Source: an uncultured Porphyromonadaceae bacterium
GTDB taxonomy: Bacteria > Bacteroidota > Bacteroidia > Bacteroidales > Muribaculaceae
Assembly (NCBI GenBank): GCA_947177405.1
Contig: CAMWUJ010000001.1
Coordinates: 41,673-105,672 of the forward strand
Length of the DNA: 64,000 nt
Reading direction: 5' to 3'
The notes beneath the pieces were generated by a model. That model was not told the origin of the DNA. It did no database searches and was given only the letters and a program-made list of their open reading frames with translations. Of the stretch, positions 8,219 to 16,342 are shown piece by piece. The stretch's first letter is position 1, and each line of letters begins with the position of its first letter. Position numbers and translations under genes: made by a program.

Positions 8219-9478
8219 ATGAAACGAACCGTTTCCGGACATATACGTCTCATTATAGCGACAATTCTATTGTCGGTATGCAATGCATTGTGTATTTACG
8301 CCAACGAAAATTCTCCCGTAGTAACCGTTGAAACACCGGCTCCGATGGCGATGATTCCAACCCGGGATCTTGATGTAGATGAAGCATTGGAGGATATTTA
8401 CGGCAATGAATTTCCCGATATCGACGATGATCGGCCATTACGCCCGCTCACTCGGCCCGAGGAAAATGATACCAACCGAAACTGGTGGCAACTTCTCCGC
8501 AAAGGGCGCCTAAGCACGTCGGATACTACGGTGCAATATCCCAAATTCCTGAATTTCTGTATGAAAGTTTATCGTTGGGCCGACAAAGCCTTCAATTCTT
8601 ACGATTCTCTATATGTGGTCGGTACCGGTCGTCGCTGGAAAGTGCGAATCCTTAGCGACAACTGGGTAGACTCCTATTCCTTCAACCCCGGCAAAAAGAT
8701 TCCTATCCGGATGATGAGCGACCCTTATTCCAATATTGGAGCCTATCTCCAGTATATGGCTGTCAGCGTGGGATATTCATTCGATATGAATAAGCTTACC
8801 AGCCGCAAAGACGATGGACATCATAAATTTGAATACACATTCAATTGCGCCCGTTTCAATATCGAAGGGCATCTATGGACCAACTCCGGAAGCACATTCA
8901 TACGCACGTTCGGTGATTACAACGACGGTCATCTAATCAAAAAGCGATTCGACGGAGTAAAACTCAAGAATCTGGAGGTGTATGGCTATTATTTCTTTAA
9001 CAACCGCAAATTTTCTATGGGAGCGGCCTATAACTTCTCCAAAATTCAGAAAAAAAGTGCCGGCTCGGCAGTATTAGGAATCGGATATAACAACATCAAT
9101 CTGTCGCTCGACCTTGAAGCGCTTCCCGAAGAGCTGAAGCCATATCTCAAGGTGGCTCCCGATAAATATAGGTTTCACTATAGAAGCTATGCACTTATAA
9201 GCGGATATTCCTTCAATTGGGTGCTTACCCCCAAACTTCTCTTCAATGTATCAGCCATGCCGGGCATAGGAATAAACCTAACTTATCTGGACAATTACAG
9301 TGGTTCGGCAAAATCAATGGCTCTGAACATACGCGCCATGAGTTCGCTCACTTATAATCTAAAAGACTTCTTCATATGTGCCGTAGCCAAACTTTATGGC
9401 AGTTGGTATGTCTCCGGAAAAGATTATATGTTCTCCTCCGTAGAGAATGGTCAGATAAGCATCGGTTACAGATTTTAG
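8219..9478 (+). CDS. DUF4421 outer-membrane barrel protein
   Basis: 419 aa. A signal peptide (about 1-28) and an acidic linker precede a region typical of DUF4421: VVGTGRRWKVRILSDNWVDS, PYSNIGAYLQYMAVSVGYSFD, then repeated amphipathic strands and the terminal aromatic YRF of outer-membrane barrels. Function unknown. It is 15 nt from mltG and 44 nt from ribD, probably one transcript. Confidence 0.85.
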   Translation: MKRTVSGHIRLIIATILLSVCNALCIYANENSPVVTVETPAPMAMIPTRDLDVDEALEDIYGNEFPDIDDDRPLRPLTRPEENDTNRNWWQLLRKGRLSTSDTTVQYPKFLNFCMKVYRWADKAFNSYDSLYVVGTGRRWKVRILSDNWVDSYSFNPGKKIPIRMMSDPYSNIGAYLQYMAVSVGYSFDMNKLTSRKDDGHHKFEYTFNCARFNIEGHLWTNSGSTFIRTFGDYNDGHLIKKRFDGVKLKNLEVYGYYFFNNRKFSMGAAYNFSKIQKKSAGSAVLGIGYNNINLSLDLEALPEELKPYLKVAPDKYRFHYRSYALISGYSFNWVLTPKLLFNVSAMPGIGINLTYLDNYSGSAKSMALNIRAMSSLTYNLKDFFICAVAKLYGSWYVSGKDYMFSSVENGQISIGYRF

Positions 9479-9522
9479 AAAATGAAGCGGTTAGAGTCAA
9501 CTTCGAAGAAAATTTGCCAAAT

Positions 9523-10545
9523 ATGAATACACCCCAATCATCATTCTCCTCTCCCGAAGAAAAATATATGAAGCGTGCGCTGCAACTTGCTCGCTATGGC
9601 GCAGGCTTTGTCTCCCCCAATCCGATGGTGGGAGCAGTGATTGTGGATCCTGACGGAAAAATAATCGGAGAAGGATGGCATCGCAGATATGGCGGACCAC
9701 ATGCCGAAGTAAATGCTGTCAATTCCGTAGCCCCACAGGATATGGCGAAATTTCCCCTCTCCACTATCTATGTCACACTCGAACCATGCTCCCACTATGG
9801 CAAGACTCCTCCATGCTCCCTCCTCCTGATAGAAAAAGGAATAGGGAGAGTGGTGGTAGGATCGCCCGATCCCTTCCTGCTTGTGGCAGGACGTGGAATA
9901 AAGATGCTGCGCGAAGCCGGGATAGAGGTGATTGAAGGATTCTTGCAGAAAGAGTGTGACGATCTTAACCGCCGGTTTATCACCGCCCATACCCTTAATC
10001 GCCCCTTCATTCAGCTCAAATGGGCTCAGAGCAGGGATGGATTCATAGCCGGAATTTCACCGGAGGGAGTCCCGATGCCCGAAAAATTTTCCACGCCCCT
10101 TTCAGCCGGCCTCATGCACCGGGAAAGATCCGTTGCTGATGCAATACTTGTGGGCACCAACACAGTGCTAATCGACAATCCTGGCCTCGATACTCGCTTG
10201 CGTCCCGGAAACTCACCGATACCGGTCACCTTCGAATCCTCTCGACTTCATAACGGACTGAAAATAATGCAACGCGACCATATCCTCCTCAATCCCGCAG
10301 AAAGCCTTGAGGAGAATATGCATAATCTGTATGAGAATCATAAGATTACCTCTCTGATGGTGGAAGGAGGAGCGCGCACCCTTTCATCCTTCATCGATCA
10401 GAATCTCTTCGATGAAGTGAGGGTGGAAATATCAGATCAAACCCTTCAAGCCGGTATTACCGCACCGGAAATACCCTCTGGCCTTATCCTAAAATCAGAT
10501 CAAAAAATAGGGACTAATACAATTCTCACATTCACGCGCAAATAA
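9523..10545 (+). CDS. ribD: Riboflavin biosynthesis deaminase/reductase RibD
   Basis: 340 aa from MNTPQSSFSSPEEKYMKRAL. The track start overlaps the previous gene in another frame and is rejected. The N-terminal deaminase domain has the zinc site HAEVNAV and EPCSHYGKTPPC. The C-terminal reductase domain begins near FIQLKWAQSRDGFIAG and has GGARTLSSFIDQNLFDE. It performs two consecutive steps on the GTP-derived pyrimidine in riboflavin synthesis. It is the last housekeeping gene before the capsule locus, and a second copy of its last 12 codons follows at once (next entry). Confidence 0.95.
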   Translation: MNTPQSSFSSPEEKYMKRALQLARYGAGFVSPNPMVGAVIVDPDGKIIGEGWHRRYGGPHAEVNAVNSVAPQDMAKFPLSTIYVTLEPCSHYGKTPPCSLLLIEKGIGRVVVGSPDPFLLVAGRGIKMLREAGIEVIEGFLQKECDDLNRRFITAHTLNRPFIQLKWAQSRDGFIAGISPEGVPMPEKFSTPLSAGLMHRERSVADAILVGTNTVLIDNPGLDTRLRPGNSPIPVTFESSRLHNGLKIMQRDHILLNPAESLEENMHNLYENHKITSLMVEGGARTLSSFIDQNLFDEVRVEISDQTLQAGITAPEIPSGLILKSDQKIGTNTILTFTRK

Positions 10546-10547
10546 TG

Positions 10548-10586
10548 ATCGGCTCTACCACTATCCTCACATTCACGCGCAAATAA
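10548..10586 (+). pseudogene. Duplicated 3' tail of a divergent ribD allele
   Basis: Two nucleotides after the ribD stop, the sequence again reads I-G-S-T-T-I-L-T-F-T-R-K-stop in frame, against I-G-T-N-T-I-L-T-F-T-R-K-stop in ribD itself. The nucleotide differences look allelic rather than those of a fresh copy. This is best explained as a recombination scar left where the neighbouring capsule block was exchanged. Confidence 0.7.
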
Positions 10587-10696
10587 ATTAAGCGCGGATT
10601 CTTTTGTATCAATGAGGCGAGCCTTGGGTTCGCCAATCGTTTTTACTTATCCCCCATCAATAACCCTCCCCAATTTTTTCTGAACTTATAAATTTT

Positions 10697-10910
10697 ATCC
10701 AAATCTCTTGGCAAGAGATTTGGATTAATTATAAGCAGCTAAGAATAAAAGAATTATAAATTTATAAAATCATATTTACTAAACAAATGCCTGTTAAGTG
10801 CATAATTTTAGGTGCAAGTAGAAATAAATAATAAGCCGTAAATATATAAGTTTCAGATTTTTTTTGTAAATTTGCACAGACTTAGGTATCTCTTGCCAAG
10901 AGATTTGGAT
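10697..10910 (+). promoter_or_regulatory. Candidate invertible capsule promoter segment
   Basis: A 23-bp sequence at 10697-10719 recurs exactly as its reverse complement at 10888-10910, enclosing 168 bp of very AT-rich DNA with a rightward -7 element. Each repeat is itself built on the dyad CTCTTG-N-CAAGAG. At the left copy the dyad extends to 14 bp arms. Established knowledge: Bacteroides capsule operons are switched by inversion of promoters between inverted repeats of about 19-25 bp spaced 100-200 bp apart, just upstream of upxY. The geometry here matches, and as drawn the switch faces the capsule genes (ON). No read evidence of inversion is available. A regulator-binding palindrome pair is the alternative. 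Confidence 0.7.
10867..10874 (+). promoter_or_regulatory. -7 element inside the invertible segment
   Basis: TAAATTTG lies 13 nt left of the right inverted repeat and points toward upxY, preceded by an eight-T tract. A clear -33 TTTG is missing at the normal distance, so the promoter may be weak or activator dependent. Predicted leader to upxY is about 410 nt. Confidence 0.6.
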
Positions 10911-11093
10911 TAAAACTTATTCTCACGCAAGCTGATTCCGGAGTCGCAACCACATGGAATGCTCCTGGACAGGCTCTTCCTTGAGATCCGAGACGACAGC
11001 AGACGGACGGTTGAGAATGATGTATGGATCAAGCACTTAGCTTCGCCATGCAAGAGGAAAAACTATATTCTATCCCCATGGTGACCATCACAA

Positions 11094-11272
11094 GCGCGAA
11101 GCTGTTTCCGCTGGCGGCTGTGCCGCAATTTCCAGGAAAAAGCCTCCGCCTGGCGGTTGTGCCGCAATTCCCGGAAAAAGAGCGGCGCGAAGCTGTTTCC
11201 GCTGGCGGCTGTGCCGCAATTCCCGGAAAAAGCCTCTGCCTGCGGCTGTGCCGCAATTCCAAGAGAATTTCC
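11094..11272 (+). repeat. 91-bp tandem repeat in the upxY leader
   Basis: A unit beginning GCGCGAAGCTGTTTCCG occurs at 11094 and 11185 (period 91 bp). Each unit holds two degenerate halves, giving four copies of a GGCGGCTGTGCCGC-type hairpin followed by CAATTCC and a GGAAAAAG box. Several can form GC-rich hairpins in the untranslated leader between the switch and upxY. UpxY-type antiterminators require their own leader, so these may be pausing or recognition elements; that link is inference. The track ORFs across it are by-products of the repeat. Confidence 0.75.
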
Positions 11273-11289
11273 CTCTTAAAAGAATAGCT

Positions 11290-11814
11290 ATGACCACCCA
11301 CTGGTATGCCATAAAAACCCATCAGGACTTTCGAGCCGAAGATCAGCTGAGGCCCCAATGCGAAGATCTACTCTTCCCCAAAGAAGAAATCGTCAGCGAA
11401 AACCGTAAAAGCCGCACACGAGCAGTCATTCCCCGCGTGCTCTTCATAAAGACCACGCGAGAAAAAGCGCTCCAGCTCGAACTTGAAGGGCGACGGCACC
11501 CCGAGCTCTCCGTACCATTCTGGATATACCGTTATCCACAAGACAACAGGATTCAGGAAATATCGTCTGAATCCATCCGGCTTCTCCGTCTCCTCACAGC
11601 CCAGGACTCCACCCGCTGCGAGATATTCACAAAAAAAGATTTCAAGGAAGGAGAGAAAGTGCGCGTGATCGGAGGCCCTTTCAAAGGATATGAAGGCACC
11701 GTAACAAGAGTGAAACGCGACCGCCACGTTATAGTCCGCATAGAAGGAATCTGCCTCATAATGCTTCCATTCATTCATCCCGACCTCCTCCAGCCAATAC
11801 CTGAAGAGAAATGA
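11290..11814 (+). CDS. UpxY-family transcription antiterminator
   Basis: 174 aa from MTTHWYAIKTHQDFRAEDQL; the longer track start lies in the repeat leader. A NusG N-terminal domain (about 1-105) is followed by a KOW motif (EGEKVRVIGGPFKGYEGTVTRV). UpxY proteins are specialised NusG paralogues that act only on the operon whose leader encodes them, letting polymerase read through the long capsule operon. First gene of the locus, overlapping the next by 4 bp (ATGA). Confidence 0.9.
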   Translation: MTTHWYAIKTHQDFRAEDQLRPQCEDLLFPKEEIVSENRKSRTRAVIPRVLFIKTTREKALQLELEGRRHPELSVPFWIYRYPQDNRIQEISSESIRLLRLLTAQDSTRCEIFTKKDFKEGEKVRVIGGPFKGYEGTVTRVKRDRHVIVRIEGICLIMLPFIHPDLLQPIPEEK

Positions 11815-12413
11815 GCGGTTTTGCTCCCACCATAACACTTCCATCAACCGACCTGATAGACTTCTCCAATCCTGAAGAAGCCTATGGTCAGGCCATGCTC
11901 ATCTGCAACGCATCAGCCGAGGCAGCGCGCAAAATCGCCGATGGTAATTTCTCCCCCATAACCAAGATCCGCACCTCAGCCCGCGAATGGATTCTCGGCA
12001 TCGAACCACATATCGACAGCTACTCTCCAGCGCAAGCTTTGAGGTTAGCCCAAGCCTACGACCATCTTCACCGACTGGCCTATAGCGCCCCTCCCCTACC
12101 CGGCATAGTGGATCGGCAAGTGATCCGATCACTGCGCGCCCTCATAGCCGGCGACACAGCCGTGGATCAATCCCTCCTCTACCGACTCATCACCCTCGGC
12201 CTCAACCGTGGGATAAAAGAATACCGGGGCCTCCCCCTGCGATGGCAAAGTCAGAAACTCGCCCGATGGTATAAGAAATACTCCGAAGGCACCGCCGACC
12301 TCATCGAAGAAGAGATTCGTATCCTCCTCGACTCCGACCTCACCGCCTTCACCGGTCGCAATCAGGCGCCATTCAAAGAGCAGTTACGTGGACTACTAAA
12401 AGATAGATCGTAA
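11811..12413 (+). CDS. Helical protein in the upxZ position
   Basis: 200 aa, predicted mainly alpha-helical (EEAYGQAMLICNASAEAARKIADG, PAQALRLAQAYDHLHRLAY), soluble, no signal. It overlaps upxY by 4 bp. In Bacteroides the gene in this place encodes UpxZ, which blocks UpxY proteins from other capsule loci; UpxZ is shorter and I see no decisive sequence match, so equivalence rests on position. Its last about 35 codons are present again, diverged, at 13255-13363. Confidence 0.7.
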   Translation: MSGFAPTITLPSTDLIDFSNPEEAYGQAMLICNASAEAARKIADGNFSPITKIRTSAREWILGIEPHIDSYSPAQALRLAQAYDHLHRLAYSAPPLPGIVDRQVIRSLRALIAGDTAVDQSLLYRLITLGLNRGIKEYRGLPLRWQSQKLARWYKKYSEGTADLIEEEIRILLDSDLTAFTGRNQAPFKEQLRGLLKDRS

Positions 12414-12458
12414 CAAGGCGTTCGGTGTAAGACCTATGTTGCCGATGTAAAACTAATA

Positions 12459-12490
12459 TTTGCAAAATAGCTTAGAAATCCTTATCTTTG
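12459..12490 (+). promoter_or_regulatory. Promoter of the MntA/HepT pair
   Basis: TTTG (12459-12462), 20 nt, TATCTTTG (12483-12490): a near-perfect Bacteroidetes promoter. The leader is only about 15-20 nt. It gives the toxin-antitoxin pair expression independent of the capsule switch. Confidence 0.75.
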
Positions 12491-12509
12491 AGGCGGAAAA
12501 GCATTCAAG

Positions 12510-12800
12510 ATGGCGGATAAAGAAATAATAAATATATTAAAGGAGCACATCCATCAGATTCATCAGGAATTTGAAGTCACAAGTCTATGTGTTTTCGGTT
12601 CAGCAGCCAGAGGAGAAAACGGGCCGGAAAGTGATGTAGATATATTTGTGGATATGCCTGCAAAGATAATACTTGTAAGCAGGTTAAAGCGATTCCTTGA
12701 AAAAATACTCCATAAATCCGTAGATTTAGTAAGAAAGCATCCGCATCTTTCAGAAAGATTCATAACACAACTTAAAAAAGATGCGGTCTATGTTATCTAA
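12510..12800 (+). CDS. mntA: MntA-type nucleotidyltransferase antitoxin
   Basis: 96 aa minimal nucleotidyltransferase. The GSAARGENGPESDVDIFVD block carries the GSxxRG nucleotide loop and two metal-binding Asp. In MntA/HepT systems this enzyme modifies the HEPN toxin by adding AMP to a residue near its active site and so neutralises it. Its end overlaps the next gene by 20 bp, as usual for the pair. Confidence 0.88.
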   Translation: MADKEIINILKEHIHQIHQEFEVTSLCVFGSAARGENGPESDVDIFVDMPAKIILVSRLKRFLEKILHKSVDLVRKHPHLSERFITQLKKDAVYVI

Positions 12801-13182
12801 AAGTGAATCTCAGAAAATATCCCAAACACTTATTTCAGTTTATGAAACAATAATACAGCTTTTAAATTGGAATAAGAACATTTCCTCCGCCGAAGATTAT
12901 TATTCATCCGAGCAAGGTATGCAACTTCTGGCAGCCAATTGCACACTCATCACAGCAATTGGAGAGGGTATAAATCGCATCAACCGTGTGTCTCCGGAAT
13001 TTTTAAAAGACAATTTTCCCGAAGTTCCATGGAGAGACATAATTGGAATGAGAAATCACATTGCTCATGGATATTTCGAACTTGATGCAGAGTTAGTTTA
13101 TGAATCCATAGCTACTGAATTTCCCGAATTATTATCTACCATTTCGACGGCTATAGAAATCATCAACAAGTTTGAGAACTAA
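12781..13182 (+). CDS. hepT: HepT-like HEPN ribonuclease toxin
   Basis: 133 aa, DUF86/HEPN family. The catalytic RxxxxH motif is present as RNHIAHGY, with the Tyr two residues later that is the known modification target in this family. The rest is a four-helix bundle (QKISQTLISVYETIIQLLNWN). Predicted toxin partner of the upstream antitoxin. The pair sits between the antiterminator genes and the flippase, an unusual place within a capsule operon. Confidence 0.88.
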   Translation: MRSMLSKSESQKISQTLISVYETIIQLLNWNKNISSAEDYYSSEQGMQLLAANCTLITAIGEGINRINRVSPEFLKDNFPEVPWRDIIGMRNHIAHGYFELDAELVYESIATEFPELLSTISTAIEIINKFEN

Positions 13183-13254
13183 TCAAAGTGTGAATGAATT
13201 TCTTCTCTTCATTCATAATTATGTCAAGAGGTAGATGACTAAAAACTAAATTCA

Positions 13255-13363
13255 AACTCCTCCTCGACTCCGACCTCATCGCCTTCACAGGGCACAACCA
13301 GGCGCCATTCAAAGATCGGATACGCGGACTCATCTCCTCTCTCCAATCTCCAAGATATTGAAA
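13255..13363 (+). pseudogene. 3' remnant of a second upxZ-position gene
   Basis: Translates to LLLDSDLIAFTGHNQAPFKDRIRGL, matching LLLDSDLTAFTGRNQAPFKEQLRGL at the end of the 11811-12413 gene at roughly 80 percent, then runs to TGA at 13361. It has no start. It flanks the MntA/HepT block on the far side, so either the pair inserted by recombination between homologous gene ends, or two capsule loci were joined here. Confidence 0.8.
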
Positions 13364-13397
13364 GTAAGTAATAAAATATTCTTTTAAATTTTAGTTA

Positions 13398-13435
13398 GAG
13401 AGAAATCCGTCGAGAGACGGATTCTCTCGTTTTTT
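13398..13435 (+). terminator. Strong Rho-independent terminator
   Basis: GAGAGAAATCCGTC / GACGGATTCTCTC with a GAGA loop and TTTTTT. It would end the MntA/HepT transcript, and also the upxY transcript unless antitermination occurs, making it a natural target for UpxY (inference). Confidence 0.85.
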
Positions 13436-13558
13436 CCTTAGTCTCATTATTTTTAATAGGAATATCCTAATTTAGTTACTCATAGCCCCTTAAAAATCCG
13501 TACTATATTAAAATAAGAAAAAGCATAAGACCTTTTCACTAATGAGGATTTTTAATAA

Positions 13559-13588
13559 AGATACTTCAAAAGTTAGTTTGAAGTATCT
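13559..13588. repeat. 12-bp perfect inverted repeat before wzx
   Basis: AGATACTTCAAA and TTTGAAGTATCT around a 6-nt loop, no following T-run. Could be an operator or RNA hairpin in the 480-bp gap before wzx. No clear promoter is visible between the terminator and wzx. Confidence 0.6.
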
Positions 13589-13661
13589 GCCACATACAAA
13601 AGTATATAATCCGTTTACTCTTGACTCAATGTGTAATTAAATAGATACTTCCTCCCATTAA

Positions 13662-15188
13662 ATGAATAATTCCTCCAGAATAATAATTAACACAGGTGCT
13701 CAATACGCTCGGAGCCTTATAAATCTCGTACTCTCCCTTTATAGCACAAGATTGATTCTACATGCTCTGGGAATAGATGATTACGGTATATTCACTCTCA
13801 TTGCCGGAGTTGTGGCTATGTTAGCCTTCATGACAAATGCCATGGTGACGACTACCCAAAGATTCATGTCTTATCATCAGACAAAAAGTACAGTCGAAGA
13901 GCAGAAAAAGATTTTTGGTTGTAGTGTACTTATGCATATTATTTTCGGTATTATTATAATTATTTTGCTTGAAATAGTAGGGACATTTCTTTTTGACGGA
14001 TTTCTTAACATATCATCCGATAGAATATCAGCCGCGAAGATTGTGTATCAATGCGCTATTGTGATGATTATTCTATCTTTTATCTCAGCCCCTTTCAAAG
14101 CATTGCTTATCTCCTACGAAAATATTGTATACGTATCCATTATAGATGTCCTTGACGGTGTTCTTAAAGTAGTGATTGCATTTATCCTATTAAATATAAA
14201 CCAAGACAAATTAATACTGTATGGATATTTAATGGTACTTATCTACCTGTCAGACCTTTTTGCGTTCATGATATACGATTTCAGGAACTATAAAACATGT
14301 GTAATACCCAAATTAGCATACCTCAACAAAGGCTATATAAAGTCGATGGGGTCTTTCGTTGTTTGGCAACTCTACAGCACTGGCTGTGTTATAGGTAGAA
14401 CCCAAGGTGTCGCCTTGGTCTTAAATCGTTTTTACGGTACAGTAGTAAATGCATCATTCGGAATCGCACTACAAGTAAGCGGAGCCATAAATTTCATATC
14501 ATCAGCACTCGTTACAGCCATTAATCCTCAGATTATAAAAGCAGAAGGAAGTGGAAATAGAGCTAAAATGTTCCGGTTGGCAGAAGTAGCATCCAAATTT
14601 AGCTTTTTGCTGCTGGACATGGTAGTAATGCCCTTGCTTTTTTGCCTTCCCACAATTCTTAAATTTTGGTTAGGAGAAGTTCCAGAGGATGCAGTGTTAT
14701 TCTGTCGCGTCATACTCATTACAGGATTAGTGGATCAGATCACTTATGGTTTAATCACCACCAACCAAGCAATAGGTAATATACGACCATATACCCTCAC
14801 TGTCAATACTATTAAAGTTCTCACAGTGTTTGCGTTATGGGCACTGCTAATCCTTGGCGTTCCAATTGAGTCTGCAATATGGGTGTATGCAGTTTTCGAG
14901 CTTATTTGCGCACTAACACGGCTCCCTTTTATGAAATATACCGGAGGACTGAATATTGGTCAATTTATAAGAAATGTATTTCTTAAATTGACCATTCCCT
15001 CTTTCTTCTTGATAGCAGCCTATTATGGACTACATCTTTACACACACTCTTTTCTGATCTATGTTATCGGAATAATTATGATAACCCCCATCTACTTTTA
15101 TTTTATTTTTAAATTTTCCCTAAATAATCTTGAGAGGGAAATAGTAAAAGGAATGGTTGTTAATCTAAGAAATAAGATAAAACGATGA
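13662..15188 (+). CDS. wzx: Wzx-type polysaccharide flippase
   Basis: 508 aa with about 12-14 hydrophobic helices (FGIIIIILLEIVGTFLF, FLLLDMVVMPLLFCL) and the MOP-exporter start SRIIINTGAQYARSLINLVLSLYSTRLILHALG common to Bacteroidetes O-unit flippases. It moves undecaprenyl-linked repeat units across the inner membrane. First structural gene of the capsule operon; AT-rich and overlapping the next gene by 4 bp. Confidence 0.88.
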   Translation: MNNSSRIIINTGAQYARSLINLVLSLYSTRLILHALGIDDYGIFTLIAGVVAMLAFMTNAMVTTTQRFMSYHQTKSTVEEQKKIFGCSVLMHIIFGIIIIILLEIVGTFLFDGFLNISSDRISAAKIVYQCAIVMIILSFISAPFKALLISYENIVYVSIIDVLDGVLKVVIAFILLNINQDKLILYGYLMVLIYLSDLFAFMIYDFRNYKTCVIPKLAYLNKGYIKSMGSFVVWQLYSTGCVIGRTQGVALVLNRFYGTVVNASFGIALQVSGAINFISSALVTAINPQIIKAEGSGNRAKMFRLAEVASKFSFLLLDMVVMPLLFCLPTILKFWLGEVPEDAVLFCRVILITGLVDQITYGLITTNQAIGNIRPYTLTVNTIKVLTVFALWALLILGVPIESAIWVYAVFELICALTRLPFMKYTGGLNIGQFIRNVFLKLTIPSFFLIAAYYGLHLYTHSFLIYVIGIIMITPIYFYFIFKFSLNNLEREIVKGMVVNLRNKIKR

Positions 15189-16285
15189 AAATAGCTTTTT
15201 GTGGCGATATAATGCTCAACTCCCCTGAGTTACATTCCATTGGTAAAAAACTCAGTAAAAAGTTAAAGGATTGTGATATACGATGTATAAATTTTGAAGC
15301 TCCCGTAAGAACATCCGAAGCATTGGGAATTCATAAATCGGGCCCGGTATTAGACCAGTCAGCAAAAACGCCAGCATGGTTAAGGAGTAATGGTTTTAAT
15401 CTCATCACATTAGCTAATAATCATGCATTAGATCATGGTCAAAAAGGGATAGAATCAACGATAAGCTATTTCGAAGAGATGAATATCACCGGGGTTGGCA
15501 GATATAATGATGCCTATAATTTCACAGTCATTGAAAAGGGAAATCAAAAAATAGGATTCTTAGGACTCACTCATAAAGAATTTGGATGTGTTGATATTGA
15601 TTCAGGTGAACAGCTTGGAACCGCCATGCTTACCTCCCCAAAAGTATTTAAAAGTATAATTGAGACAAAGCCCTATATCGACAAATTATTTATCCTTCCT
15701 CATGCAGGAGTAGAGTATCTCGATATTCCCCTTCCTGAGTGGAGAGAATTATATAAAACATTTATTGATATTGGTGCCAACGGAGTAATTGCCTCCCATC
15801 CACATGTTCCACAAGGGTATGAATTCTATAAAGGTTCGCCCATTTTTTATAGTTTAGGGAATTTTCTCTTTGAGAGAGAAAAACCACTTACGGAGAGATG
15901 GTTTAAGTCTATTGTTGTGATTTTAGACACAACAACTAATGATACTGAGGTACTTCTTGTAAAGTATGATTACGCAAATAAAACTGTGGAGATTGATTCT
16001 TCAGAAGAAGCCCAAACATATTTTATCCATTTGAATAACCTGCTTAAAGAAGAGAATTATCGGCAAAAGATAGAGGAAGAATCGGTAAGATTAAGATCAA
16101 CCTATCATAATATGATGAAAAATGGGGGAGCTTATTCATTTGGCTTAAAAGAAAAATTAAAAAATCTCATTCGACCACTAATTGGCAGAAAAAAAATAAA
16201 AACGGATCAAGTACATTTATTGAATCTATTTCAATGTGAGAGTCACCGTTGGATGATGATGCGACTACTAAAATCCCTTAAATAG
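15185..16285 (+). CDS. CapA-family metallophosphatase-like protein
   Basis: 366 aa, PGA_cap fold. Motifs MKIAFCGDIMLN, CINFEAPV, LANNHALDHGQKG, LPHAGVEY, GANGVIASHPHVPQGYE and YSLGNFLFE outline the calcineurin-like metal site known from CapA/PgsA. Unlike CapA of Gram-positive poly-glutamate systems it has no membrane anchor, so it may be cytoplasmic. Members in O-antigen/capsule loci are probably hydrolases or modifying enzymes; substrate unknown. Confidence 0.85.
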   Translation: MKIAFCGDIMLNSPELHSIGKKLSKKLKDCDIRCINFEAPVRTSEALGIHKSGPVLDQSAKTPAWLRSNGFNLITLANNHALDHGQKGIESTISYFEEMNITGVGRYNDAYNFTVIEKGNQKIGFLGLTHKEFGCVDIDSGEQLGTAMLTSPKVFKSIIETKPYIDKLFILPHAGVEYLDIPLPEWRELYKTFIDIGANGVIASHPHVPQGYEFYKGSPIFYSLGNFLFEREKPLTERWFKSIVVILDTTTNDTEVLLVKYDYANKTVEIDSSEEAQTYFIHLNNLLKEENYRQKIEEESVRLRSTYHNMMKNGGAYSFGLKEKLKNLIRPLIGRKKIKTDQVHLLNLFQCESHRWMMMRLLKSLK

Positions 16286-16342
16286 AATTAAATATAATTA
16301 ATCTCGCACATAAATCTTAAATAATAATAACATCTAAAGACT

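Noticed and set aside
11024-11358. Track ORFs on both strands across the upxY leader
   Set aside because: Produced by the GC-rich 91-bp repeat; no domain or start context.
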